A stretch of DNA of 26,444 nucleotides from UBA4735 sp036569845 (lineage in GTDB: Bacteria; Chloroflexota; Limnocylindria; P2-11E), in assembly GCA_036569845.1 (NCBI GenBank), contig DATCPY010000014.1, positions 1 to 26,444 on the forward strand, written 5' to 3'. The position numbers were made by a program, and so were the translations under genes. Shown in pieces: positions 1-8,244 of the stretch (position 1 is its first letter; every line of letters starts with the position of its first letter). The notes below the pieces were generated by a model. The model worked only from the letters and a program-made list of their open reading frames with translations, did not search any database and was not told where the DNA came from.

Positions 1-634
1 TCTCCAACCCGCGCACGATCACATCGAGCCCGAACGCGAACGTCTCTTCGCAGTCATCCTCGGCCAGCTGCGGCGCGAGCTCCACGAGGTACGGGTCCGC
101 ATCGGGCGGCAACGGGAACGGCGCACCGCCACGCTCCGCGCGGAACGGAGCGGTCCCGACCTCCCACTGCGCGACGCCCACCACATAGGACGTGATCGTC
201 GCGAGCGTCTTGAGCGCGCTCTGCGCGTCGAAGCCCGCGGCGCGCAGCTGGGCCATCACTGCGCCGGCCGCGCGCGCCGCCGCCGGATCGCTCAACGGCA
301 ACGTCGCGAGCAGCGGGATCGCGTGGGGATGGCGAAGCAACAGCGCGCGATACGCGCGCGAGAGGTCACGGAACACCTGTTGCCATGGCACATCCGATGG
401 CGGCGGGATGATCAGCTCGGCGAGAAGGACCTCGACGACTCCCGCGAGCAGCGCGGCCTTGTTCGGGAAGTAGCGATAGATGGCCATGCCCTCGACGCCG
501 AGGTCCGCGCCGAGCTTGCGCATCGAGAGTGCCTCGAGGCCGTCGCGATCGACGAGCGCGAGCGCCGTCGCCGCGATGCGTTCGCGACTGAGCGCCGGCC
601 GCGCATGGGTCGTCTGGATTGACAGAGGGGCCAT
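1..634 (-). CDS. TetR-family transcriptional repressor (C-terminus beyond left edge)
   Basis: This is a DNA-binding repressor read from ATG at 634 leftward; 211 codons are present and no stop is reached before the edge, so the C-terminus is missing. The N-terminal HTH (about residues 15-62) carries the TetR pattern: RERIAATALALVDRDG, then LSMRKLGADLGV and MAIYRYFPNKAALL. The remainder is helical and resembles the TetR_C ligand-binding type (tetracycline-repressor-like), with no visible hint of the ligand. It is divergent from the MMPL exporter, with 50 bp between the starts and a palindrome between them, the standard arrangement of an efflux pump and its local repressor. A -10-like TAAACT (643-648, read on -) ends 8 nt before the ATG and there is no Shine-Dalgarno, so the mRNA may be leaderless. 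Family assignment is firm; control of the exporter is inferred. Confidence 0.9.
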   Translation of the reverse strand, partial: MAPLSIQTTHARPALSRERIAATALALVDRDGLEALSMRKLGADLGVEGMAIYRYFPNKAALLAGVVEVLLAELIIPPPSDVPWQQVFRDLSRAYRALLLRHPHAIPLLATLPLSDPAAARAAGAVMAQLRAAGFDAQSALKTLATITSYVVGVAQWEVGTAPFRAERGGAPFPLPPDADPYLVELAPQLAEDDCEETFAFGLDVIVRGLE

Positions 635-643
635 CCGACCGTA

Positions 644-658
644 GTTTACAGCGTAAAC
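644..658. promoter_or_regulatory. Palindromic operator between tetR and the MMPL gene
   Basis: GTTTAC-AGC-GTAAAC is a perfect 6-3-6 inverted repeat in the 50 bp between the divergent tetR and MMPL starts. It overlaps the -10-like hexamer of tetR and lies 26 bp upstream of the MMPL ATG. TetR dimers usually bind short dyads in such positions, so it probably mediates repression of the pump and autoregulation. Binding is inferred. Confidence 0.7.
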
Positions 659-684
659 ACAACGGGCGCTAGGGGGAAGCAGGC

Positions 685-2973
685 ATGTTCGCGGCGTGGG
701 GACACTTCGTCTATCGGTTCCGTTGGGCGACGCTCGTCCTATCAGCCGCGCTCATGGCGCTCTCGGTCTTCGTCAGCGCATCCGGTGGCGATCTCAAGAG
801 CGGCGGGATCATCCAGACCTCCGAGTCGGGCCGCGCTGCGAAGCTCATCGAGAATGAGCTCCCGCGCTCCACCCAGACCGCCTTCACGGTCCTCTTCTCC
901 AGCCCGATCCTCACCGCGACGGATCCGGCGTACAAGTCCGCGGTGACCAAAGCCCTCGCCGACGTCCGCGTCGACCCGCGCGTCCAGAGCGTGAGCACCG
1001 CATACGACGCCGGCGCGACGCCGGCGCAGTTCATCTCCAAGGATCAGCACGCGACCGTCGCGGTCATCAGCGTGAAGGACGACTCGGTCACGGCGGGCAA
1101 GTACTACTCGGAGCTCCGCGCGAAAGTCACCTCGGACGTGCTTTCGGTGCAGGCCACCGGCTACCTCGCGATCAACCACGACTTCAACACGATCCTCGAG
1201 GCCGACCTGCAGCGCGCCGAGACGGTCTCGCTCCCGCTCGCGCTCATCTTGCTGCTGCTCGTCTTTGGGACGGTGTTGGCCGCGATGCTGCCGCTCGGCG
1301 TCGGCGTGCTCGCGGTCGTCGGCGGGGTCGCCGCGACGTTCGCGCTCAGCCACGCGACGAGCGTCTCGCAGTACGCGCTCAACATCGTCACGCTCATCGG
1401 CCTCGGCGTCGCGATCGACTACTCGCTCTTCATCGTGAACCGCTTCCGCGAAGAGCTCGCGCGCGGCCGCACCGTCGATGACGCGATCGCGCGTTCGATG
1501 TCCACTGCGGGCCGCGCGATCACGTTCTCCGGTCTCACCGTGGCCATCGGACTCGCGGGGATGTTCTTCTACCAGGGAACGTTCCTCGCCTCGATGGGCT
1601 ACGCCGGCGCGCTGGTCGTCGCGATCGCCGTCTTCTATGGGCTCACGTTCCTCCCGGCGATCCTGTCGCTGCTCGGGCCAAAAGTGAACAGCCTCAGGCT
1701 GTCCGAGCTCTGGCGCCGGATCCGCGGCCGCCCGGCGAGCACGGCCCAGCGCGGACCCGGCTTCTGGCACCGCCTCGCGCTCGCGGTGATGGCCCGCCCG
1801 CTCGCGGTGCTCATCCCCGTGCTCGCGATCATCCTGCTCGCCGGATCGCCGTTCCTGCATCTGCGCCTTGCGAACGGCGACGTTGACATGCTCCCGCCGA
1901 CCGCCGAGTCCCGGGTCGCGCTGCACACCCTGACCGAGACCTTCCCCAGCCAGGAGCCGAACTCCTTCCAGGTCGTCGTCCACTACACCGACGGCAGCGA
2001 TCCGTTCAGCGCGAAGAACCTGACCGCCCTGTACGACCTCTCGCGGAACGTCAGAGCCGTGCCGGGCATCACCCGGGTCGCGAGCATCGTCGACGTCGAC
2101 TCGCGCATCACAAGGGAGCAGTACCCGGTGATCTATGCCAATCTGGCGGCGCTCACGCCCGAACAGCAGGAAGGCATCCGGCAGAGCGTCGGCAAGGACA
2201 TCGTCGTCCTCAACGCGTTCGGCTCGTCGGACATCGGCGCCGAAGCGTCCCGAGAGTCGCTGAAGGGCATTCGCGCCATCCAAGCGCCACCGGGCGCCGA
2301 GCTCCTCGTCACCGGCTTCACCGCGTACGACGTCGACGCGATCAGCTTCATCCTCGGCAAGACGCCGTTGGCGGTCGGGTTCGTCGTCCTTGCGACCTAC
2401 ATCGTGCTGTTCCTGCTGCTCGGTTCCGTGATCCTCCCGCTGAAAGCCGTCCTGATGAACTTCCTCTCGATCAGCGCGTCATTTGGCGCGCTGGTGTGGA
2501 TCTTCCAGGACGGTCACCTCGCGTCGCAGCTCAACTTCACGCCGACATCCATCGATCCGACGCTGCCGGTGATCATGTTCTGCATCGTGTTCGGGCTGTC
2601 GATGGACTACGAAGTCCTTCTCCTCAGTCGGATGCAGGAGGAATACAACCGCACGCACGACAACCGCCACGCCGTCGCCGAAGGTCTCGAGAAGATCGGT
2701 CGGCTCATCACTGGGGCGGGGGCGATCATGGTCGGGGTGTTCCTGGCGTTCGCGCTCGCCGATGTCGTGATCATCAAGGCCATCGGCCTGGGCATGGCGA
2801 TCGCGGTCGCGATCGACGCCACGCTCGTCCGCGCCCTCGTCGTGCCAGCGACGATGCGGCTTCTCGGCGATCTCAACTGGTGGGCGCCGCGCCCGCTCGC
2901 GCGGCTGTACCGCCGCCTTGGCCTCGGCGAGGCCCACACGCCCGTCGAGCCTGCCGCCGTGGGCGCGGACTAG
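685..2973 (+). CDS. MMPL-family (RND superfamily) membrane transporter
   Basis: A 762-residue inner-membrane exporter with the two-fold RND layout: TM1 (about 13-33), a large extracytoplasmic loop (about 35-175), a block of five helices (about 177-330), then the same pattern repeated. Both halves keep the proton-relay Asp-Tyr pair described for MmpL proteins: D245-Y246 in GLGVAIDYSLF and D641-Y642 in FGLSMDYEVLL. It probably exports lipids, drugs or other hydrophobic compounds using the proton gradient; the substrate cannot be read. Relatives include mycobacterial MmpL and Bacillus YdfJ-type proteins. A purine-rich ribosome site (GGGGGAAG) precedes the ATG. Control by the divergent TetR through the palindrome at 644-658 is likely. 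Length is typical of the short bacterial MMPL group and no damage is seen. Confidence 0.93.
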   Translation: MFAAWGHFVYRFRWATLVLSAALMALSVFVSASGGDLKSGGIIQTSESGRAAKLIENELPRSTQTAFTVLFSSPILTATDPAYKSAVTKALADVRVDPRVQSVSTAYDAGATPAQFISKDQHATVAVISVKDDSVTAGKYYSELRAKVTSDVLSVQATGYLAINHDFNTILEADLQRAETVSLPLALILLLLVFGTVLAAMLPLGVGVLAVVGGVAATFALSHATSVSQYALNIVTLIGLGVAIDYSLFIVNRFREELARGRTVDDAIARSMSTAGRAITFSGLTVAIGLAGMFFYQGTFLASMGYAGALVVAIAVFYGLTFLPAILSLLGPKVNSLRLSELWRRIRGRPASTAQRGPGFWHRLALAVMARPLAVLIPVLAIILLAGSPFLHLRLANGDVDMLPPTAESRVALHTLTETFPSQEPNSFQVVVHYTDGSDPFSAKNLTALYDLSRNVRAVPGITRVASIVDVDSRITREQYPVIYANLAALTPEQQEGIRQSVGKDIVVLNAFGSSDIGAEASRESLKGIRAIQAPPGAELLVTGFTAYDVDAISFILGKTPLAVGFVVLATYIVLFLLLGSVILPLKAVLMNFLSISASFGALVWIFQDGHLASQLNFTPTSIDPTLPVIMFCIVFGLSMDYEVLLLSRMQEEYNRTHDNRHAVAEGLEKIGRLITGAGAIMVGVFLAFALADVVIIKAIGLGMAIAVAIDATLVRALVVPATMRLLGDLNWWAPRPLARLYRRLGLGEAHTPVEPAAVGAD

Positions 2974-3009
2974 CCCAACCAGCCCAACTGACCGGGGGTG
3001 GAGAATGGC

Positions 3010-3927
3010 GTGGTGACGGACGCCACTGCGCCGACCCTGCGGCCGCTCGGCGTGGGCGACATCGTCGATCGCACCATCGGCATCTACCGCGCGTCCCCGG
3101 TCATGTTCCTCGTGCTCGCGGCGCTGCCGTACATCGTCCTCGCGATCGTGACGCTCGTTCTCAACTTCGCCTTCGTGCGCACGACACCGTTCTCCACCGT
3201 CCCGGGCAACGTCTTCGACCCCACGACCTTGTCGACGTCGTTCACGCCCGATCAGATCGCCGGTTTCGCGGTGTACGGCGCGATCATCAGCCTGGTCAGC
3301 GTGCTCGTGCTGTCGGTGCAGTCGGCGGCGATCGTTGACGCGATGTCGAAGCGCTATTTGGGACGGCCGGCGACGATCGCGGACTCGCTGCGGGTCGGGC
3401 TGCGTGCGAGCGTTCGGCTGATCCTGGCAAGCCTCGTCGGGTTCATCGCGTTCATCGTCATCGTCGCCGTGGCCATCATCGCGCTCACGCTCGCGAGCGA
3501 GGCGATCGGCAACCCGCTGCCGGTGATCATCGGCGTCATCGCGATGTTCGTGCTGATCTTCTACGTGGTCGCGTCGTGGATGCCGCTGCCGGCGGTGGTG
3601 ACGCTCGAGGGCCGCGGCCCGATCGACGGCCTGCGCCGCTCGTGGCAGCTCGCCGGGGGCGCCCGCTGGCGGATCCTCGGGCTCCTCGTGCTGATGGCCA
3701 TCCTGCAGGGCATCCTCGGGGTCCTGTTCGCGCTGGTCTTCCTCAGCACGGTCGCGACCGAGGGCGCCGTCAAGACGGTCCTCCAGGAGGTCGCGAACCT
3801 CGCGGTCAACGCACTCTGGGCGCCGATCCAATGGGGCGTGTTCACCCTCCTCTATTACGACCTCCGCGTCCGGAAGGAGGCGTTCGACCTCCAGCTCGCG
3901 GCGGAGGCGATGCCGCGCGACACCTAG
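3010..3927 (+). CDS. Multi-pass membrane protein (glycerophosphodiester phosphodiesterase membrane-domain-like)
   Basis: An integral membrane protein of about 305 residues with six or so hydrophobic segments: a helix after the IVDRTIGIYRASP stretch, further pairs in the middle, and a last block near SWQLAGGARWRILG. The start (LRPLGVGDIVDRTIGIYR) and the conserved RSWQL region resemble the membrane-domain family often annotated as glycerophosphoryl diester phosphodiesterase membrane domain. No catalytic residues of that enzyme are present, so enzymatic activity should not be assumed. I chose GTG at 3010 because GGTGGAG lies 6-7 nt upstream; GTG at 2998 would add four residues. It heads the run leading to DUF4129, DUF4350, MoxR and DUF58, and similar proteins occur upstream of DUF4129 genes in actinobacteria. 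Function unknown. Confidence 0.75.
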   Translation: MVTDATAPTLRPLGVGDIVDRTIGIYRASPVMFLVLAALPYIVLAIVTLVLNFAFVRTTPFSTVPGNVFDPTTLSTSFTPDQIAGFAVYGAIISLVSVLVLSVQSAAIVDAMSKRYLGRPATIADSLRVGLRASVRLILASLVGFIAFIVIVAVAIIALTLASEAIGNPLPVIIGVIAMFVLIFYVVASWMPLPAVVTLEGRGPIDGLRRSWQLAGGARWRILGLLVLMAILQGILGVLFALVFLSTVATEGAVKTVLQEVANLAVNALWAPIQWGVFTLLYYDLRVRKEAFDLQLAAEAMPRDT

Positions 3928-4832
3928 CCGCGGCCCTCCTCGGGCTCGCGCTCTGGTCCGCGACGGGCGCGGTCGCGCAGGCCGACACGCTCACGGTCGC
4001 GGCGTACCGCGCGCGCTTCGATCAGGTCCTGGCGCTCGTGCAGCAGGCCCGATCCCTCCCGCTCGCGCAGCGCGAGCCCCTGCTCGCGCAGGCCCGCGTG
4101 CTCCTTCGCAAGACGACCGAGGTGCAGCTCCCCGACGCGACGGTCTCCATCGATGACGGACCGCTCGCCGATCACCTGACGCCGGCCGCCGCGGACCGCC
4201 TGGTCGACGAGCTCGTGCGCTACATGGCTCTGGTGAACGTGACGCTCGCGCGCCGCGTCGACGCCGCGGCTGCCGACGCCACACTGCGCTCGCTGACGCA
4301 GGATCAACAGGTGTCGCAGCGCCTGAACGTCGGCGCGCTCGTCGGATCGCTCGTCCAGCGGTTCGGTGAGTGGCTCTACGACCTCGTCGGCCGGCCTGAC
4401 CCGATCGTGCTGCTGAACGCGCAGGCGGTCGTCGGCGTCCTCGTCGCCTTGGCGATCGTCGGGGTGCTGGTCCGTGGCACGAGAGAGCGCATCAGGCGGG
4501 AGACCGCGCTCGGCGTGACGACTGGCGCGCAGCGGGCCGATCCGGCCGCGCACCTGCGCACGGCGGATGAGGCGATCCGAAGCGGCCGTCCCCGCGACGC
4601 GATCCATGCGCTCTACCTGTACGCGTTCGCGACGCTCGCCGCGCGCGAGGCGCTCCGCTATGACCCCGCGCTCACTGACCACGAGCTGCTCCGCCGCGCC
4701 GAGCTCCTTCCGCGCGCGGACGCGCTCCGTGACCTCGTGCAGCTTCACGAGCGCGTTTGGTTCGGCCTGCGCGACGCGCGCGAGCCCGACGTCGCACGCG
4801 CACGCGCGCTCGCCACGCTGGTCACGGCATGA
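3831..4832 (+). CDS. DUF4129-domain membrane protein
   Basis: The protein has a signal-like hydrophobic stretch (LAAALLGLALWSATGAVAQA, encoded from 3924), an extracytoplasmic helical region, one TM helix (encoded at about 4411-4475) and a cytoplasmic C-terminal DUF4129 domain. That domain shows the family hallmarks: DAIHALYLYAFATLA, LTDHELLRRAELLP, and LHERVWFGLRDA at the end. DUF4129 proteins accompany MoxR, DUF58 and transglutaminase-like genes and have no established biochemical role. The start is a puzzle: in this frame there is no ATG, GTG or TTG between 3831 and the GTG at 4038, which would delete the signal sequence. ATG 3831 would give an Arg-rich leader overlapping the previous gene by 97 nt and lacks a ribosome site. 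A non-standard start near 3900-3924 or a sequence error are alternatives. The C-terminal assignment is firm. Confidence 0.8.
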   Translation: MGRVHPPLLRPPRPEGGVRPPARGGGDAARHLAAALLGLALWSATGAVAQADTLTVAAYRARFDQVLALVQQARSLPLAQREPLLAQARVLLRKTTEVQLPDATVSIDDGPLADHLTPAAADRLVDELVRYMALVNVTLARRVDAAAADATLRSLTQDQQVSQRLNVGALVGSLVQRFGEWLYDLVGRPDPIVLLNAQAVVGVLVALAIVGVLVRGTRERIRRETALGVTTGAQRADPAAHLRTADEAIRSGRPRDAIHALYLYAFATLAAREALRYDPALTDHELLRRAELLPRADALRDLVQLHERVWFGLRDAREPDVARARALATLVTA

Positions 4833-5971
4833 GGCGCGTCGATCCGCTCACGATCGTCGCCGTCGTCCTATTCATCGCGCTCGCTGGGCTCGCCGTCGTA
4901 TCCGCCGGCGTCGGCGGAGCCGGCGGACCGTCGGGGCTCGGGCGCTCGGGTTCGATCTACGACGGATCGCCGGGCGGCGCATCGGTGCTCCGCCGCTACC
5001 TCGAGGGCGTCGGGGTCACGGTCGTCCCGGTGCAGGGCGACCGTTTCGCGCCAGCGGACGCCGGCATCACCACGCTCTTCCTGCTCGGGCCGACGGACCT
5101 CATCGAGACCGCCGACGTGCAGGCCCTCCACGACTTCGTCCGGGCCGGCGGCACGCTCGTCATCGCGACGGACCTCGGGCTGAACGAGCGGCGGATCCTG
5201 GATGACTTCGGGCTGTCGCCCCAGGGTGGCGCCGTTCGCGGTGGCGAGATCCCGGTGCGGAGCATCGCATTCGCGGTCCCGCCGGTCCGCACGCTGAGCG
5301 TCGACTACGGGCTCGTCCTCCGCCCGCGTGACGACGCGACCCCGCTGGTCCTCGATGCCGCCGGGCCGTTCGTCGCGCTGGCCAGCGAGGGCCGGGGCCG
5401 CGTCTTCGCGGTCGGCTCGCTCGGGCCATTCGTCAACGCAGGGATCGGACTGGCCGACAACGGCCGGTTCGCGCTCGCGCTCGCGAGCGGCGCGGCTCGC
5501 GTCGGCTTCGACGAGTACCACCACGGCGCGCGTCCGGCGCCGGAGTTCACCGCCCTCCTCGAGCGGACGTGGCTCGGCCGCGGCCTCCTCGCCGCATTCG
5601 GGCTGACGTTCGTGTTCGTCGCGCTCACCGGGCGCAGGCTCGGGCCACCGCTGCCGCTCGACCCGCGGCCCCCGCGATCGAGCCTCGAGTATGTCCGCGG
5701 ACTCGCGGGTCTCGCACGCCGTTCCGGGCACGGCGGGATCGCGCGCCGCCGGCTGCGCGACGACCTGCAGCGCGAGCTCGCGAAGCAGGCGGGCCTCGAT
5801 CCGCGCACGGACTTCGAGCGGGTGACCAACGCGATCGCGGCGCAAAGCCCGTCGCGCGCCGCCGAGGCGCGGCGGCTGTACGCGGCGCTGGCGGGTAGAT
5901 TGCGCGACGACGCGCTCGTGCGCGCCGCGAACGACGTGGCGCGGCTCATCCGCGCGGAGGAGACGACGTGA
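4829..5971 (+). CDS. DUF4350-domain membrane protein
   Basis: A 380-residue protein that starts at an ATG overlapping the stop of the DUF4129 gene (ATGA). An N-terminal TM helix (about 7-27) is followed by an extracytoplasmic region resembling the glutamine-amidotransferase-like fold of DUF4350: SVLRRYLEGVGV near the start, then VRAGGTLVIATDLG, and the family marker FDEYHHG just before a second TM helix. A basic cytoplasmic tail of about 110 residues follows. The order DUF4129, DUF4350, MoxR, DUF58 is a recurrent block in actinobacteria and other high-GC groups. The role is unknown; the context suggests a membrane partner of the MoxR chaperone-like ATPase. No disruption is seen. Confidence 0.82.
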   Translation: MRRVDPLTIVAVVLFIALAGLAVVSAGVGGAGGPSGLGRSGSIYDGSPGGASVLRRYLEGVGVTVVPVQGDRFAPADAGITTLFLLGPTDLIETADVQALHDFVRAGGTLVIATDLGLNERRILDDFGLSPQGGAVRGGEIPVRSIAFAVPPVRTLSVDYGLVLRPRDDATPLVLDAAGPFVALASEGRGRVFAVGSLGPFVNAGIGLADNGRFALALASGAARVGFDEYHHGARPAPEFTALLERTWLGRGLLAAFGLTFVFVALTGRRLGPPLPLDPRPPRSSLEYVRGLAGLARRSGHGGIARRRLRDDLQRELAKQAGLDPRTDFERVTNAIAAQSPSRAAEARRLYAALAGRLRDDALVRAANDVARLIRAEETT

Positions 5972-6906
5972 CGCTCAAGGAGACCGGCGAGACCTTCCGG
6001 GCCCAGGTGCATCGGATCGTCATCGGCCAAGAGGAGACGATCACACTGTCGTTCCTCGCCTTGTGCCTCGGAGGCCACGTGCTCATCGAGGGCGTTCCGG
6101 GGACGGCGAAGACGCTGCTCGCGCGCACGATCGCGCAGCTCGTCGGCGGCACGTTCAAGCGCATCCAGTTCACACCCGACCTCATGCCGAGCGACATCGT
6201 CGGCACGTCGGTCTACGAGATCGCGACCTCGTCGTTCCGCATGCGGCTCGGCCCGATCTTCGCGAACATCGTGCTGGCCGACGAGGTGAATCGCGCGCCG
6301 GCGAAGACGCAGTCCGCGCTCCTCGAGGCGATGGAGGAGCGGCAGGTCACGCTCGAGGGCGACGCCCGGCCGCTTCCGGATCCCTTCCTCGTGCTCGCGA
6401 CGCAGAACCCCGTGGAGTACGAGGGCACCTATCCGCTGCCCGAAGCCGAGCTCGACCGGTTCCTATTCAAGGCGGTGATGGGCTATCCCGAGACGGCCCA
6501 GGAGCACGCCATCCTGCGGGCCCACGACAAGGGTCAGCCGCTGGCAGCGGTGCGGGGCCTCGCGCAGCTCCCGGGCACCGCGCTCGCGGACGCGCGCGCG
6601 GAGGTCGATCGGGTCACCGTCGAGGATTCGGTCGTCGACTACATCGTCCGCATCGTCGCCGAGACGCGCAAGTCGCCGGACCTGCTGCTCGGCGCGAGCC
6701 CGCGCGCGGGCGTCCATCTGCTCCGCGCCGCGAAGGCCGCGGCCGCGCTCGATGGCCGCGACTTCGTGACGCCCGACGACGTGAAGTCGCTCGTCCCGCC
6801 GACCCTCCGCCACCGCGTCGTGCTCAAAGCGGAGGCCGAGATCGAGGGCCTGGACGCCGACGCCGTACTGCGCCGCGCGCTGTCCCGGCTCGACGTCCCC
6901 CGGTAG
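5968..6906 (+). CDS. MoxR-family AAA+ ATPase
   Basis: A 312-residue cytoplasmic AAA+ ATPase. Walker A is GVPGTAKT (42-49, K48), Walker B is IVLADE (101-106, D105 and E106), the following VNRAPAKTQSALLEAMEE is the MoxR signature, and sensor 1 is ATQNP with N147. The C-terminal lid includes SPRAGVHLLRAAKA (about 237-250) and the DFVTPDDVK stretch. MoxR proteins are thought to act as chaperone-like ATPases that fit metal ions or activate VWA-domain partners; the adjacent DUF58 protein is the usual partner. It starts at GTG 5968, overlapping the DUF4350 stop by 4 nt (GTGA), so translational coupling is likely. Family assignment is certain; the client is unknown. Confidence 0.95.
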   Translation: MTLKETGETFRAQVHRIVIGQEETITLSFLALCLGGHVLIEGVPGTAKTLLARTIAQLVGGTFKRIQFTPDLMPSDIVGTSVYEIATSSFRMRLGPIFANIVLADEVNRAPAKTQSALLEAMEERQVTLEGDARPLPDPFLVLATQNPVEYEGTYPLPEAELDRFLFKAVMGYPETAQEHAILRAHDKGQPLAAVRGLAQLPGTALADARAEVDRVTVEDSVVDYIVRIVAETRKSPDLLLGASPRAGVHLLRAAKAAAALDGRDFVTPDDVKSLVPPTLRHRVVLKAEAEIEGLDADAVLRRALSRLDVPR

Positions 6907-6912
6907 GGCGGG

Positions 6913-8244
6913 ATGCGGCGCCCTCGGCTGCCGGCCCTTCTCCCACGGCCGCGGCTCCTCGCGATCGCGCTCGGTGCCGCAGCGCTTCTCGCGCTGGGCA
7001 CGCTGTCGCCGGTCTTCGTTGCGCTCGCCGCAGTCGTCTTCGTCGCCGCGATCGTGCTCGCGGGCGTCGACTACGGGCTCGCGGCGCGCATGGGACCGCT
7101 TGAGGTGGCGCGGATCGCGCAGCCGCAGCTCATCATCGGCGCCCCGAACCGCATCGGCCTCGCGCTCCGCAATCCGACCGCGCGCCCGCTGCGCGTACGC
7201 GTGCGCGACGAGGTCCCGGCGTCGTTCGCCGTCGCGCCGCGGGTGACGACCGCGGTCTTGGAGCCTGCCGGATCCGTCACCGCTGAATACGTCGCGCGCC
7301 CGCGGTATCGGGGCTCGTTCCGGTTCGGCGCGCTGCACACCCGGCAGCGCGGCCCGCTCGATCTCGTCGAGCGGCAGAGCGACATCCCCGCGGACGCGCC
7401 GGCGCACGTGTACCCGGACCTGCGCGAGATCCGCCGCTACGAGGTGAGCCTCCGCCGCGGCCTCGCGTACGACGCCGGCCAGCGGCGCGCGCGGCTCCCC
7501 GGCGCGGGCAGCGTGTTCGAGCGGCTGCGCGAATACGGCCCCGACGACGATCCACGTTCGATCTCGTGGCCGGCGACGGCGCGGCGCGGCCGGCCGATCA
7601 GCGTCGAGTACGAGACCGAGCGGCAGCAGCGGGTCCTCATCCTCCTCGACGCCGGGCGGATGATGGCGAGCACCCTCGGCGAGCTCACGAAGCTCGACCA
7701 CGCGGTGAACACGGCGCTCATGCTGTCGTACGTCGCGACCGCCAAAGGCGACGAGGTCGGGCTGCTCGGCTTCGCCGATGACGTGCGCAGCTACCTGCTC
7801 CCGCGTCGCGGCCGGCGGCAGTTCCTCCGCGTGACCGAGGAGCTGCGGCGCCTCGAGGTCACGACGACCGAGCCCGACTACCGCGCCGCGTTCGAGTTCC
7901 TCCGCTCGCGCACGTCGCGCCGCGCGCTCATCGTCCTGTTCACCGATCTGGTCGACGCCGACGCGTCGCGCGCGCTGGTGGCAGCCGTGAACCGGCTGGC
8001 CGGGAACAACCTCGTGCTCTGCTGCCTTCTCGCCGACCCACAGCTCGCCGAGGTCGCCTCGCGCACGCCGCGATCGACAGCGGAGCTGTACGAGCGCGTC
8101 GTGGCCCAGGAGGTCCGCGATTCACGAGCCCGGGCGATCGCGCTGCTTCGCGAGCGCGGTGTCCACGTCGTAGACGTCCCCGCCGAGCGGCTCACGGTGG
8201 CGGCGATCCAGCGCTACCTCGAGCTGAAGAAGCGCTGGTTATGA
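6913..8244 (+). CDS. DUF58-domain (VWA-like) protein, MoxR partner
   Basis: A 443-residue protein with two N-terminal TM helices (about 12-55), a beta-rich middle region (LALRNPTARPLRVRVRDEVP), the DUF58 core FERLREYGPDDDPRSISW (to about residue 219), and a von Willebrand A-like C-terminal half. The metal-site loop is degenerate: DAGRMM begins at D246, where a classical MIDAS would read DxSxS; this form is common in DUF58 proteins. It probably works with the MoxR ATPase six bases upstream in assembling or activating a cell-envelope component. The start at 6913 has an AGGGCGGG ribosome site. Its 3' end overlaps the convergent SpoIIM-like gene by 31 bp, so the two transcripts would be complementary there. 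Confidence 0.92.
   Translation: MRRPRLPALLPRPRLLAIALGAAALLALGTLSPVFVALAAVVFVAAIVLAGVDYGLAARMGPLEVARIAQPQLIIGAPNRIGLALRNPTARPLRVRVRDEVPASFAVAPRVTTAVLEPAGSVTAEYVARPRYRGSFRFGALHTRQRGPLDLVERQSDIPADAPAHVYPDLREIRRYEVSLRRGLAYDAGQRRARLPGAGSVFERLREYGPDDDPRSISWPATARRGRPISVEYETERQQRVLILLDAGRMMASTLGELTKLDHAVNTALMLSYVATAKGDEVGLLGFADDVRSYLLPRRGRRQFLRVTEELRRLEVTTTEPDYRAAFEFLRSRTSRRALIVLFTDLVDADASRALVAAVNRLAGNNLVLCCLLADPQLAEVASRTPRSTAELYERVVAQEVRDSRARAIALLRERGVHVVDVPAERLTVAAIQRYLELKKRWL

Noticed and set aside
742..2283. A 513-codon open frame on the minus strand inside the MMPL gene
   Set aside because: It is composed almost entirely of Arg, Asp, Glu, Gly and His, has no recognisable domain, and lies antisense to a complete MMPL gene. 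High-GC genes commonly leave such open antisense frames.
2479..3831. A 450-codon minus-strand frame across the MMPL end and the next gene
   Set aside because: Same Arg/Asp/Glu/His-rich composition, no domain, and it spans the boundary between two real genes on the other strand.
3010..3927. Glycerophosphodiester phosphodiesterase activity
   Set aside because: Only membrane-domain similarity is visible; the catalytic GDPD motifs are absent.
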